From an uncultured Oscillospiraceae bacterium (GTDB lineage: Bacteria; Bacillota; Clostridia; Oscillospirales; Acutalibacteraceae), in the NCBI GenBank assembly GCA_900540305.1, contig UQFL01000010.1:1-42357 (forward strand): a DNA stretch of 42,357 bases, given 5' to 3'. The notes beneath the pieces are model-generated. The model saw only the letters and a list, made by a program, of their open reading frames with translations. It was not told the DNA's origin and did no database searches. Both the position numbers and the translations under genes were made by a program. Below, in pieces: positions 33,801 to 42,309 of this stretch (position 1 is its first letter; each line of letters starts with the position of its first letter).

Positions 33801-34129
33801 ATAAGGAAATTTATTATAAAAATCATATAATTTTCCCAATTTACACTGTTAATAAAATCTATAATGCGTTGGCAAATTTCAGCATATTCAGGCTTTTGCT
33901 CAGCGAATAATGCGAGTTTTTGCAGAATCACTTTTATCAAATTTAAAATTTTATCTGATAAATTATCAGAAGCGGCTATTGCAACAAAAGAAAACAACAA
34001 GCCATATATCATTGAAAAAAATTGGTATCCCCTTTTTTCTTTTTTGAGATTTGTAGTTTTATATAAAAGACACATTACAACGAAGGGGATCGTAGCTAAA
34101 AGAATTGATAATAATTCGTTGATATTCAC
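30878..34129 (-). CDS. Membrane protein with an apparently inactive SF2 helicase-like core
   Basis: A 1083-residue protein. The first ~220 residues contain four or five hydrophobic helices. The middle resembles a superfamily II helicase whose motifs are eroded: the Walker A position reads ESILFANPFYTDY near 313, and the DEAH position reads VVLIEPSQ near 415. From about 755 to 850, LPGQHIVLNGKYYEIL and GTIVVERGIASFRVSTDGY resemble the accessory region after the helicase core in DUF1998/Hrq1-MrfA-type helicases. The last ~80 residues are basic and then strongly acidic. It starts at a GTG 8 bases after GGAGGAG, overlapping the previous stop by one base. If the reading is right, it is a membrane-tethered nucleic-acid or protein-binding scaffold without ATPase activity. 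Helicase ancestry is my inference. Confidence 0.6.
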   Translation of the reverse strand: MNINELLSILLATIPFVVMCLLYKTTNLKKEKRGYQFFSMIYGLLFSFVAIAASDNLSDKILNLIKVILQKLALFAEQKPEYAEICQRIIDFINSVNWENYMIFIINFLMLAVFMISKKILLPVFASIWKNETLFNSTSALCYEWSDARRAYVLKLKCYSLKILMGVYFVIVTIISTLLLVLCKLYPDWQGFLAVFYPFALVIILGEIVFFLGGKTEAEFADDVGGDGGSSFKIVNYYRLRKYLTTVFGDRVIVQDTELPKFQHAHNNSEIVKKYENIDIQEARIANLYFKRKSEEGVQLDEGLVDATYRLMNGESILFANPFYTDYSDYIFLPLNRAATKGNKILFILGRNGIDDDVINWINDSFANVICVENMWSVGKLNCDNLFDGDVGVVSSCDIFNNEIVSKNLPFLRCVSEVVLIEPSQFVSTSQMSIALYISKVRNNATYYVIDKNNDGLVDTISHIIRTSIKEVSATNKEHNRFSYMLWTADGSQLSHRLFPNVSRYLGVGTELMIAGIRNQINFSEWYSYKKFPVVDMKWISEQYYSSLCKYASLNPKQEELAKRMKYNNNLWSVKKSDYKYVVVEDEFCNMFEIARQFSTRGRQESFVNVVSQNYLLRDYMEYNPGLFEADPKAIPEFCPDYSRTERNIVIELLMKLSVSPVSNEDLLNFLRYVKSVDVNKIHSKYEIKCAVFSLVNKYFHNECAKYIVTDTTLIEEHDDLYYINNDDFVNETTKSLKCAYYVLEDEKSEKYYLDAKLLGHVYQSHLPGQHIVLNGKYYEILFIEGEKGVVVKRAADSIDCREYYRQLRNYSITDFEVEDVIGGRKTIGTIVVERGIASFRVSTDGYLLMKDYGNICNALRREISNIPDRLYSGKVALKIQFPGTSEKIRATICIVLNEMFKTVYPENNDYICAVTKTSDVEGAPEGLIYNVDFDGHDDCIFILEDSVLDLGLISSIERNLKRFLEIVTDYLKWYESALFPICVKKDIVKVPEKLVNDTKKITPSEKKKENAIVKFLHKIVKKKVKQKEPINDHGEPDDSVKSSDESESCDVIDSSVDDETITQISDEDHAEPSEKEEMSADE

Positions 34130-36033
34130 TATGCGTTCTCCTCCAATGTAATGTTAATTACTTTAATAAATTCATACGGGGTTACTAAATTACTTGGCTT
34201 TCCATTCAATAATACTCTAAAATCACCAGATTTAATTTTAAAAGAGAAAACAGGATTTTTTTCAGGATATTCGTCCAAATAAAAACTCTCATCTATATAC
34301 TTTTCATTGTATTTCAATTTAAAATTAAACATATCAGCCCAATTCTGGCAAGCCTCTTCTTTTAGGTCTGAAAAATTTATGTTTTTTTCTAATTTGAGCT
34401 CTTCTTCTCTCATATAAACATTATCATTGCAATCGAGATAAGTTTTGAAAGAATTCCTCTTCATAAATGATGAGAGTTTGGATAAATAAACGGTATACTG
34501 ATCAGCAAGATCTACTGTTTGTTTCACTAACTTTTTCATTATATTGTTAAATTTTTTCAACCCTCTTAAAAGAGGTACTTTTAACACAATAAGAGTTATA
34601 ATGCCCGCTATCGCCAAAACTAATAATGATAAAGAGGTAACCATAAAGGAATCCGCTATTGTTTCATTATTTTTTGTAACAAATGCATTTATAATGTATG
34701 GAATAAAACCTATAAATACAGCAAAAAAAGCAATTAAAGAACCAAACACAATTACAGATACTGTGGAACGCTTTTTCATCGTTTTATAGTTTTCCTCATC
34801 ACATACATTTCTTTCTTCTGCATTTTTTCTTTCGTAATCAATATTTACAGAATCTTCTCCGAATAAGGCCAATTCCATATCATTGATACTATAAATCAAA
34901 TCTTCAGTCTGTTCCTCATCCATATGGATTTTTTCTTCACTATCAGGAACGAACTTCCCTTTATTTTTCGTTTCGCATACAGCTTTTTTCAATGCTCTTT
35001 TCGGAGCCTTAAGAAAATTAAAAATTTTTTTATCTATCATTTCTCGCTGAGATGAATAAGTTGCATTATCTTCGCAGGGACAATTTTTTGCTAAACCGAA
35101 CCTTTTTAAATTCAACAATAATCCATCATCATTAACATCAAACTGTATAGAAATACTAGAGTCCAAGTTAGGAAAATCATAATGCTTTTGCTTTATATAT
35201 TCACGCATTACTTTTATATCCTGAATTTTGACATTTGCATATTTCTTAACGAAATGTACTTTAGAAAATATCGTTGATATTTGGCGTTGCATAACCTTTT
35301 TATCAATAACTGAATCCATGTTATACATAGCATCAGGAGATAAAAATATAGAGTCGGGGTCATTATATATAAAAGTTAGGACAGTCATCCATAGCCTAAA
35401 ATAATCTTCTTTCGTATTAGAATTGGAAACAGAACTAAGATTAAACTTAAGAAACCTACAATTAACAGGATATTTTGCTTTAATTCTAAAATCAAAATAA
35501 GTAGTATTAGTTTTTGGCTTTGTAAATCCGTCTATATCAACATCTGTTTTTTTCACTACGCTAACAAGATATATTTTTTGTGGTCTACTAAATTCAAATA
35601 CATTATATTCTCGTAGTTTTTCATCTCTCAAAGTTCTGCTAACATCTACGCCCCATTTGATGCTACCGAACTTGCTTTTTGGAAGTTCATACCATGAATG
35701 AGAATTAGTAGGAACTATTCCCAGCATTTTTGCAACTTCGTTTAACTCAGGATCTGGCAAATTCTCTTTGCCAAGTAAATAATCGCCACCAAAAGGATTA
35801 TCATAAGTGCAATTTCTATCATCAGAAACAATCATAATATTCCAATCTCGAAGCTCATTTTCACTGAGAAAATGACGATCAAATAATGCAGGAATAGCCT
35901 CAACTAAATTTTTCCCTTCTCTGTTCCAGCAGCAAATCCTGAAATTACCTTTGTTTTGCACATTAGAAAACAGTGTTTCAAAATCATCAAGTTCATTCAT
36001 TAAATTTCTATCAATTGCTAAAACAGTAAGCAC
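34129..36033 (-). CDS. Two-helix membrane protein of unknown family
   Basis: I do not recognise this 634-residue protein. Residues 1-400 are soluble and mixed alpha/beta, with no catalytic motif I can name. A charged region (about 345-415) leads to two hydrophobic helices (about 421-447 and 461-487) joined by a short polar loop, so both ends face the same side, probably the cytoplasm given the KKR before helix one. A helical, possibly coiled-coil stretch (about 495-540) and a small C-terminal domain follow. It starts with a GTG preceded by AGAGGTG. It lies 28 bp after the tubulin-like gene and overlaps the next gene by one base, so it is very likely part of the same complex, perhaps its membrane adaptor. 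Confidence 0.7.
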   Translation of the reverse strand: MLTVLAIDRNLMNELDDFETLFSNVQNKGNFRICCWNREGKNLVEAIPALFDRHFLSENELRDWNIMIVSDDRNCTYDNPFGGDYLLGKENLPDPELNEVAKMLGIVPTNSHSWYELPKSKFGSIKWGVDVSRTLRDEKLREYNVFEFSRPQKIYLVSVVKKTDVDIDGFTKPKTNTTYFDFRIKAKYPVNCRFLKFNLSSVSNSNTKEDYFRLWMTVLTFIYNDPDSIFLSPDAMYNMDSVIDKKVMQRQISTIFSKVHFVKKYANVKIQDIKVMREYIKQKHYDFPNLDSSISIQFDVNDDGLLLNLKRFGLAKNCPCEDNATYSSQREMIDKKIFNFLKAPKRALKKAVCETKNKGKFVPDSEEKIHMDEEQTEDLIYSINDMELALFGEDSVNIDYERKNAEERNVCDEENYKTMKKRSTVSVIVFGSLIAFFAVFIGFIPYIINAFVTKNNETIADSFMVTSLSLLVLAIAGIITLIVLKVPLLRGLKKFNNIMKKLVKQTVDLADQYTVYLSKLSSFMKRNSFKTYLDCNDNVYMREEELKLEKNINFSDLKEEACQNWADMFNFKLKYNEKYIDESFYLDEYPEKNPVFSFKIKSGDFRVLLNGKPSNLVTPYEFIKVINITLEENA

Positions 36034-36061
36034 GCTCTCACCTCTTTGTTAAAAACAAAGC

Positions 36062-39000
36062 TTAAACATTTGTTTCTGTTAATTTTCTTCTGTTTTCCAT
36101 AATTTCATCAATTTTTTCCACATATTGATTCTTACTTGCACTTTTTCCATCAATTGCTTCCAAGATGCCAGCAATCTCGTCAAAAATGCGCAAAGTAATA
36201 GAATCATTATACATTCTCTTGAGTCTGGAATGCTTTTTAACAGATCCCTTATTGTCTTCGCTTATCTTTATAAGATCATTAAAGTTTTTCATAAACTCAT
36301 CATAAATATCAAGAAGAAAATCACATTTAGCATCATCGCGAGCAATTTCAGCTTCATATGTTGCTATCTGATCATCAATCATTTCAAAGATTGCAGCAAT
36401 AATCGCCTGCCCCCATGCCGGAATATAGTTTGCTCCTGCTGAGGCCTTATATAAAATAGGAATATAGAAAATATTCATTATCGGTTTATCTGTAAACTCA
36501 TCAATAACAAATGATTTTGTATATGCATTTTTAAATTGTGTATCATCAAACTGCGCTCCGTTTAGGTTTTCGAAAGCTTTTTCCTCCTCATACATTTCAA
36601 GCAAGCGGTCAACATATCTAGGACATATTGTAAGCGCATCGAGCACCTCATAGAACTGGTCACAGTTAGTTCCGTTAGAAACTATGAGCTGAGGACTTCT
36701 TAATTTAGCATCAACCAGCTCGTAACAGTAATTATTGCCTTTAGTATCATGTTTTCTATAACCGATTTTGCCAGATATAAGAGCATAAACGAAAGCTTTC
36801 GCTATTTGCTTCTCCTCGTAAGCCTGATAATCAGGATCTATCTCAGGCAAAACATTGAGATACTGCCAATCTCTCTGAATATGCGGAGAAATCTCTTTGT
36901 TAGCACAGTCAAGCGGTTCTATTTTCTTGATTCTTTCATGATATGTAGAAAAATACAAACCACCTTCATCTTTTTTATCAATAGAATTCGTTGCAAGTGC
37001 CTTTTTAGGGGGAAGCATTTTTGTAAGGTTCTTTGCAGAAATATTATATATAGAATCATAGAAAAGAATCTGATATTTGCTAACATCCGGCGAAATTTCT
37101 GCACCAAAAGGATCAAGACATTGGGTACAGAAAAAATCAATATTCTCCTCATTAAGGTTATCGATAACAATAGGATTCATAGCAGACGCTCTAATTTCTC
37201 TTCGCTGTACTCCTCGAGGAGGATCAATAAACGGTATAGCAAGATTTTCCACCTTTTTGATTTTCATCTTCAAATATGAATTCTTTTCTTCCTGTTTAAT
37301 GCAATTAGACTCCAGCTGCGCTTCTTTGTAAATAGCAGAAACAATATCCATGTCTATTCTGCTTTTACAATCTTTAACTACTCTTTCTCTCCAGAAGCTC
37401 ATTATGATATCATCAAATACATTGCCGAAGAAAGCATTGATGCCTGCAGCTTTTGCCGCCATATCAGCATTTTCATCTATTCCGTATTCATCTGCTAAAG
37501 TACCGTCTTTTTTCTTTTCAGCCCAACTCTTCGCTTTATCAAAAATACTTTTTGTAAATTCTTTAGGAAGATCGTATATTCCAATAGTATTCTTGCACTG
37601 ATCTGATAGTTTCTGAAGGCATTTTTTAGATGAACATACATAGATTTGTGCTGAACCTTCGTAATTTGTATAATACTTTTCTATAGCTTTCATCTTGTCA
37701 TCAATTCCAGAAATATCAGCTGAAATTTTTAAATAAAATTCTTTCAAACCTTCTGACAAATCTTCGATATATTTAAGTACTTTTTTTAATACTTTTATAT
37801 TTACTAATAATTTACAATACTCGTCAAGAAGTGGAGAATCTGATATTGAACCACTTTCAGCACCGTCATCTTCACTTTCTGCACCAACGAGCATAGTATT
37901 GATATCGGAGACAATATGCTGAATTCTTTCTGAAACATCTATTTCGGTCTTTTTATTGAAAATACTGGAAAGCTTAATTGAAAAATCACTTTTATGATCA
38001 TATTCATCAGTCATATTTTTTAATGTTTTAATTCCATCAAGTAAGCTGTCGTACGATTTTTGAATTCCGCTTTCGCCCTCGAATTTTTCACGCAAATCTT
38101 CAATTTCCTGTTCAATACCAATAGAAATATTGGCAAGAAAATATCTAGCTGCATTCGGGTGCATAAAAGATCTGTCCCCGCTTACGCTCATAAACTTTTC
38201 TAAAACAGGAACTCCATTGCCTTTATTTTTTTCAGGATCAGCTGAAATAATTCCATCAGCAATTATATCAACCATCGCATTTGCATTAAGTATTGAAGAC
38301 TGTTGGCAAACAAGAAACGAATCTATTGCTTGAACAGCTGCATTCTCACAACTTTTTCTGGCACTTGCAATTTGGTCAGGATCAGTATCAACCCTTTTAT
38401 CAACTGCTGAAGCTACTTTAATTGACTGTAAACAAGTTTCTCTCATTTCAACAGCTTTAGAACCTGACATGCTATTTATTCTGGAAAATTCAATATATCT
38501 TTTTAAATCGTCGATATAAAGACCTGTTTTTTCATCCACTTCAACTGAATTAGGTCTTTTATCCTGAGTTTGAGTTACAAGTGCTTTATAAAACGGATCC
38601 GAATTATATTTGTTTTTGACATAACTAACAAATTCATGGCGCTCATCAAAATCACTAGTAATTTCGCCGCGGTTTTGCGCATCACTAATTTCCTTTTTCC
38701 TATCTGCAAGATACTTATCAGAATCAAGCCATTTGTCAGAAATAGAATTTTTTGCCCATTTAAGAGCAATATAATCAACAACAGAATTATAGGGGTAAAT
38801 AATCCTTGAAGCACCTGCGCCAGCATAACTAGATTTATTTCCTGACGAAACCTTTTCTCTAATTATGTTATCTTCCTGAGAATTAACTTTTGTGCATATT
38901 GGAGAAATGGACATATCGTAAATACATTCAACTGCATGATGTAAAAGCTTGTCCTTATCATTCATCTGTGTACTTCTTGTATTAATCTTATTAAATAAGA

Positions 39001-39817
39001 AACAGAAATTGAATGGTGCCTTGTTGAACTCATCGTAACCCTTGCCACCAACTTTAGGAACTATTACTTTTAAATTGGGATATCTTCTCTGAAGTTCTAC
39101 ATCGTATGGGCGACGCATAAAAGCATCAATTTCTCTTATTGACGCATATGCGTTTGAATATTGATTTTTTCTTTCAACTTCGCTGGTAATAACATTGTGC
39201 ATAACATCAGGAAGAATAAAGAAGCCTCTTATAACAGAAGATTTTTGCTGCCTAATAGTTTCAAGATAATTCTTTACATATAAGGAAACAGGCATAATAA
39301 GTCCCGAACCTGTACCACCCGCAAGAGTACCAATGATAGTAACATGAATTGACTGCTCATAATTATCTTCACTGAGAGGAAAAAGAGAGTCAATTGCATC
39401 ATCAATGGCAGTAAACTCACCTTCTCTTATTGCATTATGAGCTACCAAATTAGAAATTGCGCGAATTTGTCCTGCTCCTTCACTAGGTGTTTTATCGAGA
39501 ATAATGTCGTTTATAGGAAACCAATTTTCTCTTGCATTATCATCATATTCAAGGTATTCACCAATAGTCATTCTTGAAGAAGTCTGAATGGTCACAACAT
39601 CATTTGAAACAGCTTTGATTTTTCTGAGCTCATTTACATCCGTATCAATAGCAACAAAGCTCAAATGTTTCGCAGGGCTGTTTTCCAATCTAGCTTTTTT
39701 TGCAAGCCAAGAAACCATTTTGCATCCCTGTCCGCCAAGTCCAATAAAAATATTAGGAGCTATTGCTCTTTCATCTTTTTCAATTACTTTTTCCTCAAAA
39801 GATTTTTCTGTAGTCAT
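36062..39817 (-). CDS. Large tubulin/FtsZ-superfamily protein (Tubulin_2-like)
   Basis: A 1251-residue soluble protein. The N-terminus PNIFIGLGGQGCKMVSWL (residues 22-39) is the first nucleotide-binding turn of the FtsZ/tubulin fold, and GTLAGGTGSGLIMP near 159-172 is the tubulin signature GGTGSG that binds GTP phosphates. FVAIDTDVNEL near 53 matches the strand after the first loop in FtsZ. The remaining ~900 residues are largely helical and have no counterpart in FtsZ, as in the long bacterial Tubulin_2 (PF13809) group. Predicted role: a GTP-dependent filament or scaffold at the membrane. Its ATG overlaps the vWA stop by 4 bases (ATGA), so the two are translationally coupled. Polymerisation is inferred from the superfamily only. 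Confidence 0.82.
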   Translation of the reverse strand: MTTEKSFEEKVIEKDERAIAPNIFIGLGGQGCKMVSWLAKKARLENSPAKHLSFVAIDTDVNELRKIKAVSNDVVTIQTSSRMTIGEYLEYDDNARENWFPINDIILDKTPSEGAGQIRAISNLVAHNAIREGEFTAIDDAIDSLFPLSEDNYEQSIHVTIIGTLAGGTGSGLIMPVSLYVKNYLETIRQQKSSVIRGFFILPDVMHNVITSEVERKNQYSNAYASIREIDAFMRRPYDVELQRRYPNLKVIVPKVGGKGYDEFNKAPFNFCFLFNKINTRSTQMNDKDKLLHHAVECIYDMSISPICTKVNSQEDNIIREKVSSGNKSSYAGAGASRIIYPYNSVVDYIALKWAKNSISDKWLDSDKYLADRKKEISDAQNRGEITSDFDERHEFVSYVKNKYNSDPFYKALVTQTQDKRPNSVEVDEKTGLYIDDLKRYIEFSRINSMSGSKAVEMRETCLQSIKVASAVDKRVDTDPDQIASARKSCENAAVQAIDSFLVCQQSSILNANAMVDIIADGIISADPEKNKGNGVPVLEKFMSVSGDRSFMHPNAARYFLANISIGIEQEIEDLREKFEGESGIQKSYDSLLDGIKTLKNMTDEYDHKSDFSIKLSSIFNKKTEIDVSERIQHIVSDINTMLVGAESEDDGAESGSISDSPLLDEYCKLLVNIKVLKKVLKYIEDLSEGLKEFYLKISADISGIDDKMKAIEKYYTNYEGSAQIYVCSSKKCLQKLSDQCKNTIGIYDLPKEFTKSIFDKAKSWAEKKKDGTLADEYGIDENADMAAKAAGINAFFGNVFDDIIMSFWRERVVKDCKSRIDMDIVSAIYKEAQLESNCIKQEEKNSYLKMKIKKVENLAIPFIDPPRGVQRREIRASAMNPIVIDNLNEENIDFFCTQCLDPFGAEISPDVSKYQILFYDSIYNISAKNLTKMLPPKKALATNSIDKKDEGGLYFSTYHERIKKIEPLDCANKEISPHIQRDWQYLNVLPEIDPDYQAYEEKQIAKAFVYALISGKIGYRKHDTKGNNYCYELVDAKLRSPQLIVSNGTNCDQFYEVLDALTICPRYVDRLLEMYEEEKAFENLNGAQFDDTQFKNAYTKSFVIDEFTDKPIMNIFYIPILYKASAGANYIPAWGQAIIAAIFEMIDDQIATYEAEIARDDAKCDFLLDIYDEFMKNFNDLIKISEDNKGSVKKHSRLKRMYNDSITLRIFDEIAGILEAIDGKSASKNQYVEKIDEIMENRRKLTETNV

Positions 39818-42306
39818 TTCTTCATTCCTTTCTTTTTATTTGCCTTTTTTTTAAAAATCAAAGTATATTTTCTAAAAATGCCACCGTCATTTCCTCCGAA
39901 GGCTATTACAGACTGCGAAGTTGAAAACTCGAACTTTTTCTTCTTTTTAGCCAGCAACTCAGATTTAGTTATCTTGGAACCCTTTATTGTTAAATACAAA
40001 CTATCTGAATCTATATTGGTTTTTCCGTTTACTAACTCAAAATCCGAAGGCGAATTAATCAGTCTAACTCTTGATCTTTTTCCAAACATTTCTGTTGCTT
40101 CAATTTTAAGCTTAGGCAATCCTAAACCGAGACTAATTTCACCTCGTTGAGGTTTAAAAGGAATAATTACGGTTGACAACTTTCTAGTAATATAAACCGT
40201 AGAAGGTTCTTCATAATAGAACGGTTTGGCTTTCACCCATTCCCAAGACCCCCTTCTGTTTAATTCCTTTCTAAAGCAAGCTGTATTTTTTAAAGTACCA
40301 GCTTTAACTTTGGGCAAACGCTTTTTGAAAACACAGAAGAAAATCCAGAAAAAAACAATAAGGAATATAATTGTGTGCCACATACAAAGACTGATTTCAT
40401 AAGTAGTAGATTTGAGTTCAGGATCCGTACCTAAAGTTGAATAAGCCAGAGAATCTGACACATCAATATAAATTTCACACCTTACTGTGCAAAGTTCGTT
40501 TCTGTTTATGTAATTCGTATGAGTCGTTTTCTTTTTATTTGCTTTGTCATTTTCTTTCCAATATCGAGGACACAAATAAAAAACGCCTAAACCATTTTCA
40601 GTATGAAAATCGTAACAGTTTTCATCGTATTCTATACAAGTATCATCATCATAGCGCTGTAATGTCTGAATTGTAACCTGTGACCAAAGTTCATCTGTGA
40701 TTTCAACTACATTTCCTTCGTTATCATAACAGGTAACAATAGCTTTTATCATATCTTCCTTGTTCTTAATTTTATCAAGAGAATGCAGAGCAAAATTGGT
40801 TTTACTAAATCTATAACTCAGCACCGAGGAAGTAGGTTTTTCATATTTTATTTCGAGACGATATGTATCCTTAATCATAATATCTGAAAAAGCATTTTTC
40901 ATATTTTCGGTATCAAGGCCATATTTTCCGTTAAGAATTGAGGCATTTGAATCACAATTAATTTTTCCTCTTAACAGATTCACATCGATACCGTTTGCCA
41001 ACTGCTCATATGAAAAACTTTGTGAACCGTTTTCTACTCCCGATCCAGACAAAATAACATCAAAAGCAATATCTTGTATTTCCATTGCATCGGAAACATT
41101 TACCGGTTTTCCAGTATTTGCATCGACCTCAAATTCATCTGCAATATATGCACTCAACTTATAAATTCCAGGATTTAAAGAACCCTGAGCGGTTTCATTT
41201 TCGCTGGAAAGATATTCAACCCCGTCTTTTTCAAGCGAGAAATAAGTTTTTACTGCTGGCTCATAATATATTGTATATGTCTTAGGACTAATATCTCCAA
41301 AGATAATATTCAACTGCCCAGGTTCTATATACTCACTATTTGGTTCAATTGTAATCACAACGCCTTGTAATGAATCATCCGTTTTAATTTTGTCTTCATT
41401 GCCCTTAAATGTGCTTTCACCTTGATTTGAGCTATATTCTACCGCGTTGGCAGCTTCTGTATATTTAACAGAAACATTATCTGTAATCTTACCTTTGCTG
41501 GTGCTTTCTATTTCAACACCAGCACCTTGCGCAAAAACAATTATTTTTTTCATTGAAACGCCAAGGTTTATAGAAGCATCAGTAACTTCTTTTTTATCTC
41601 GCTCGTAATAAATATACTCAGTAGCAGTCTTTACCTGATTTAATATTTCCTCACCAGTTGTTGCCTTTAAGACTTTGTATGAATTTCCTGTATATTCTGC
41701 AGCGCAACTTCCTATAGGAATATAAATTAATCTGCCATTTAAGCTTTCTCCATATGAAGAAAACAATGATTCAATTTCAGAATCCTTTACTTTTTCTCCG
41801 CTGCTGTTTGAAACTGTGAAAGCACCATCCGTTAAAACAACTAACCATTTCTCAAAATCATCATATTTTTTGTCAGACAACCCATCATATGCACTTTTCA
41901 ATGTTTGAACGGGTGTTAATACTGAATAGTCCCCAGTTTTGAGATTTGAATGAATATCTGAAACTCCATATTTTTTATCAGCGCCCTTTATCGTTTTACT
42001 TAGTGAGCCTGAATCAGACATACAATAGATATTTAGCTCGTCTTCAACATTAAGCATTGCAGTAAAAACTTCAAGAGAGTATTTTGCCTGCGCCCATGTT
42101 GCTACATATGCATCGCTTTTTGTAACATCGCTTTCAGCACCGTTAATCATACTTCCTGAATCGTCATAAACAATGTTTATAACTTTTTTGTTTTCTTTTC
42201 CTATCTCATTTACTGCAATATTAGTATTTGCAGTACATTCAAAAGCAGGAAGCATTATTGACATAAACAAAACAAATGCCATACTCACTGTTAAAAATTT
42301 ATTCAT
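39814..42306 (-). CDS. Secreted-type membrane protein with a von Willebrand factor A domain
   Basis: An 830-residue protein. A signal peptide (residues 1-25, MNKFLTVSMAFVLFMSIMLP) is followed by a vWA domain (about 38-210). Its metal-ion adhesion site is intact: DDSGSM near 45 gives DxSxS, and VVLTDGAF near 155 gives the later aspartate. Several beta-rich segments follow, then a transmembrane helix near 641-660 and a basic cytoplasmic tail of about 165 residues. Thus the vWA faces outside and the tail reaches the cytoplasm, where the coupled tubulin-like protein would be. The frame extends into adapter (MYKRQD), so I start at the ATG at 42306; genomic sequence ends 3 bases upstream, and the promoter and ribosome binding site are missing. 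Confidence 0.85.
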   Translation of the reverse strand: MNKFLTVSMAFVLFMSIMLPAFECTANTNIAVNEIGKENKKVINIVYDDSGSMINGAESDVTKSDAYVATWAQAKYSLEVFTAMLNVEDELNIYCMSDSGSLSKTIKGADKKYGVSDIHSNLKTGDYSVLTPVQTLKSAYDGLSDKKYDDFEKWLVVLTDGAFTVSNSSGEKVKDSEIESLFSSYGESLNGRLIYIPIGSCAAEYTGNSYKVLKATTGEEILNQVKTATEYIYYERDKKEVTDASINLGVSMKKIIVFAQGAGVEIESTSKGKITDNVSVKYTEAANAVEYSSNQGESTFKGNEDKIKTDDSLQGVVITIEPNSEYIEPGQLNIIFGDISPKTYTIYYEPAVKTYFSLEKDGVEYLSSENETAQGSLNPGIYKLSAYIADEFEVDANTGKPVNVSDAMEIQDIAFDVILSGSGVENGSQSFSYEQLANGIDVNLLRGKINCDSNASILNGKYGLDTENMKNAFSDIMIKDTYRLEIKYEKPTSSVLSYRFSKTNFALHSLDKIKNKEDMIKAIVTCYDNEGNVVEITDELWSQVTIQTLQRYDDDTCIEYDENCYDFHTENGLGVFYLCPRYWKENDKANKKKTTHTNYINRNELCTVRCEIYIDVSDSLAYSTLGTDPELKSTTYEISLCMWHTIIFLIVFFWIFFCVFKKRLPKVKAGTLKNTACFRKELNRRGSWEWVKAKPFYYEEPSTVYITRKLSTVIIPFKPQRGEISLGLGLPKLKIEATEMFGKRSRVRLINSPSDFELVNGKTNIDSDSLYLTIKGSKITKSELLAKKKKKFEFSTSQSVIAFGGNDGGIFRKYTLIFKKKANKKKGMKK

Positions 42307-42309
42307 ATC

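Noticed and set aside
36749..37279. 176-codon plus-strand open frame inside the tubulin-like gene
   Set aside because: It is antisense to the tubulin-like gene, has no recognisable domain, and AT-rich sequence readily gives such frames.
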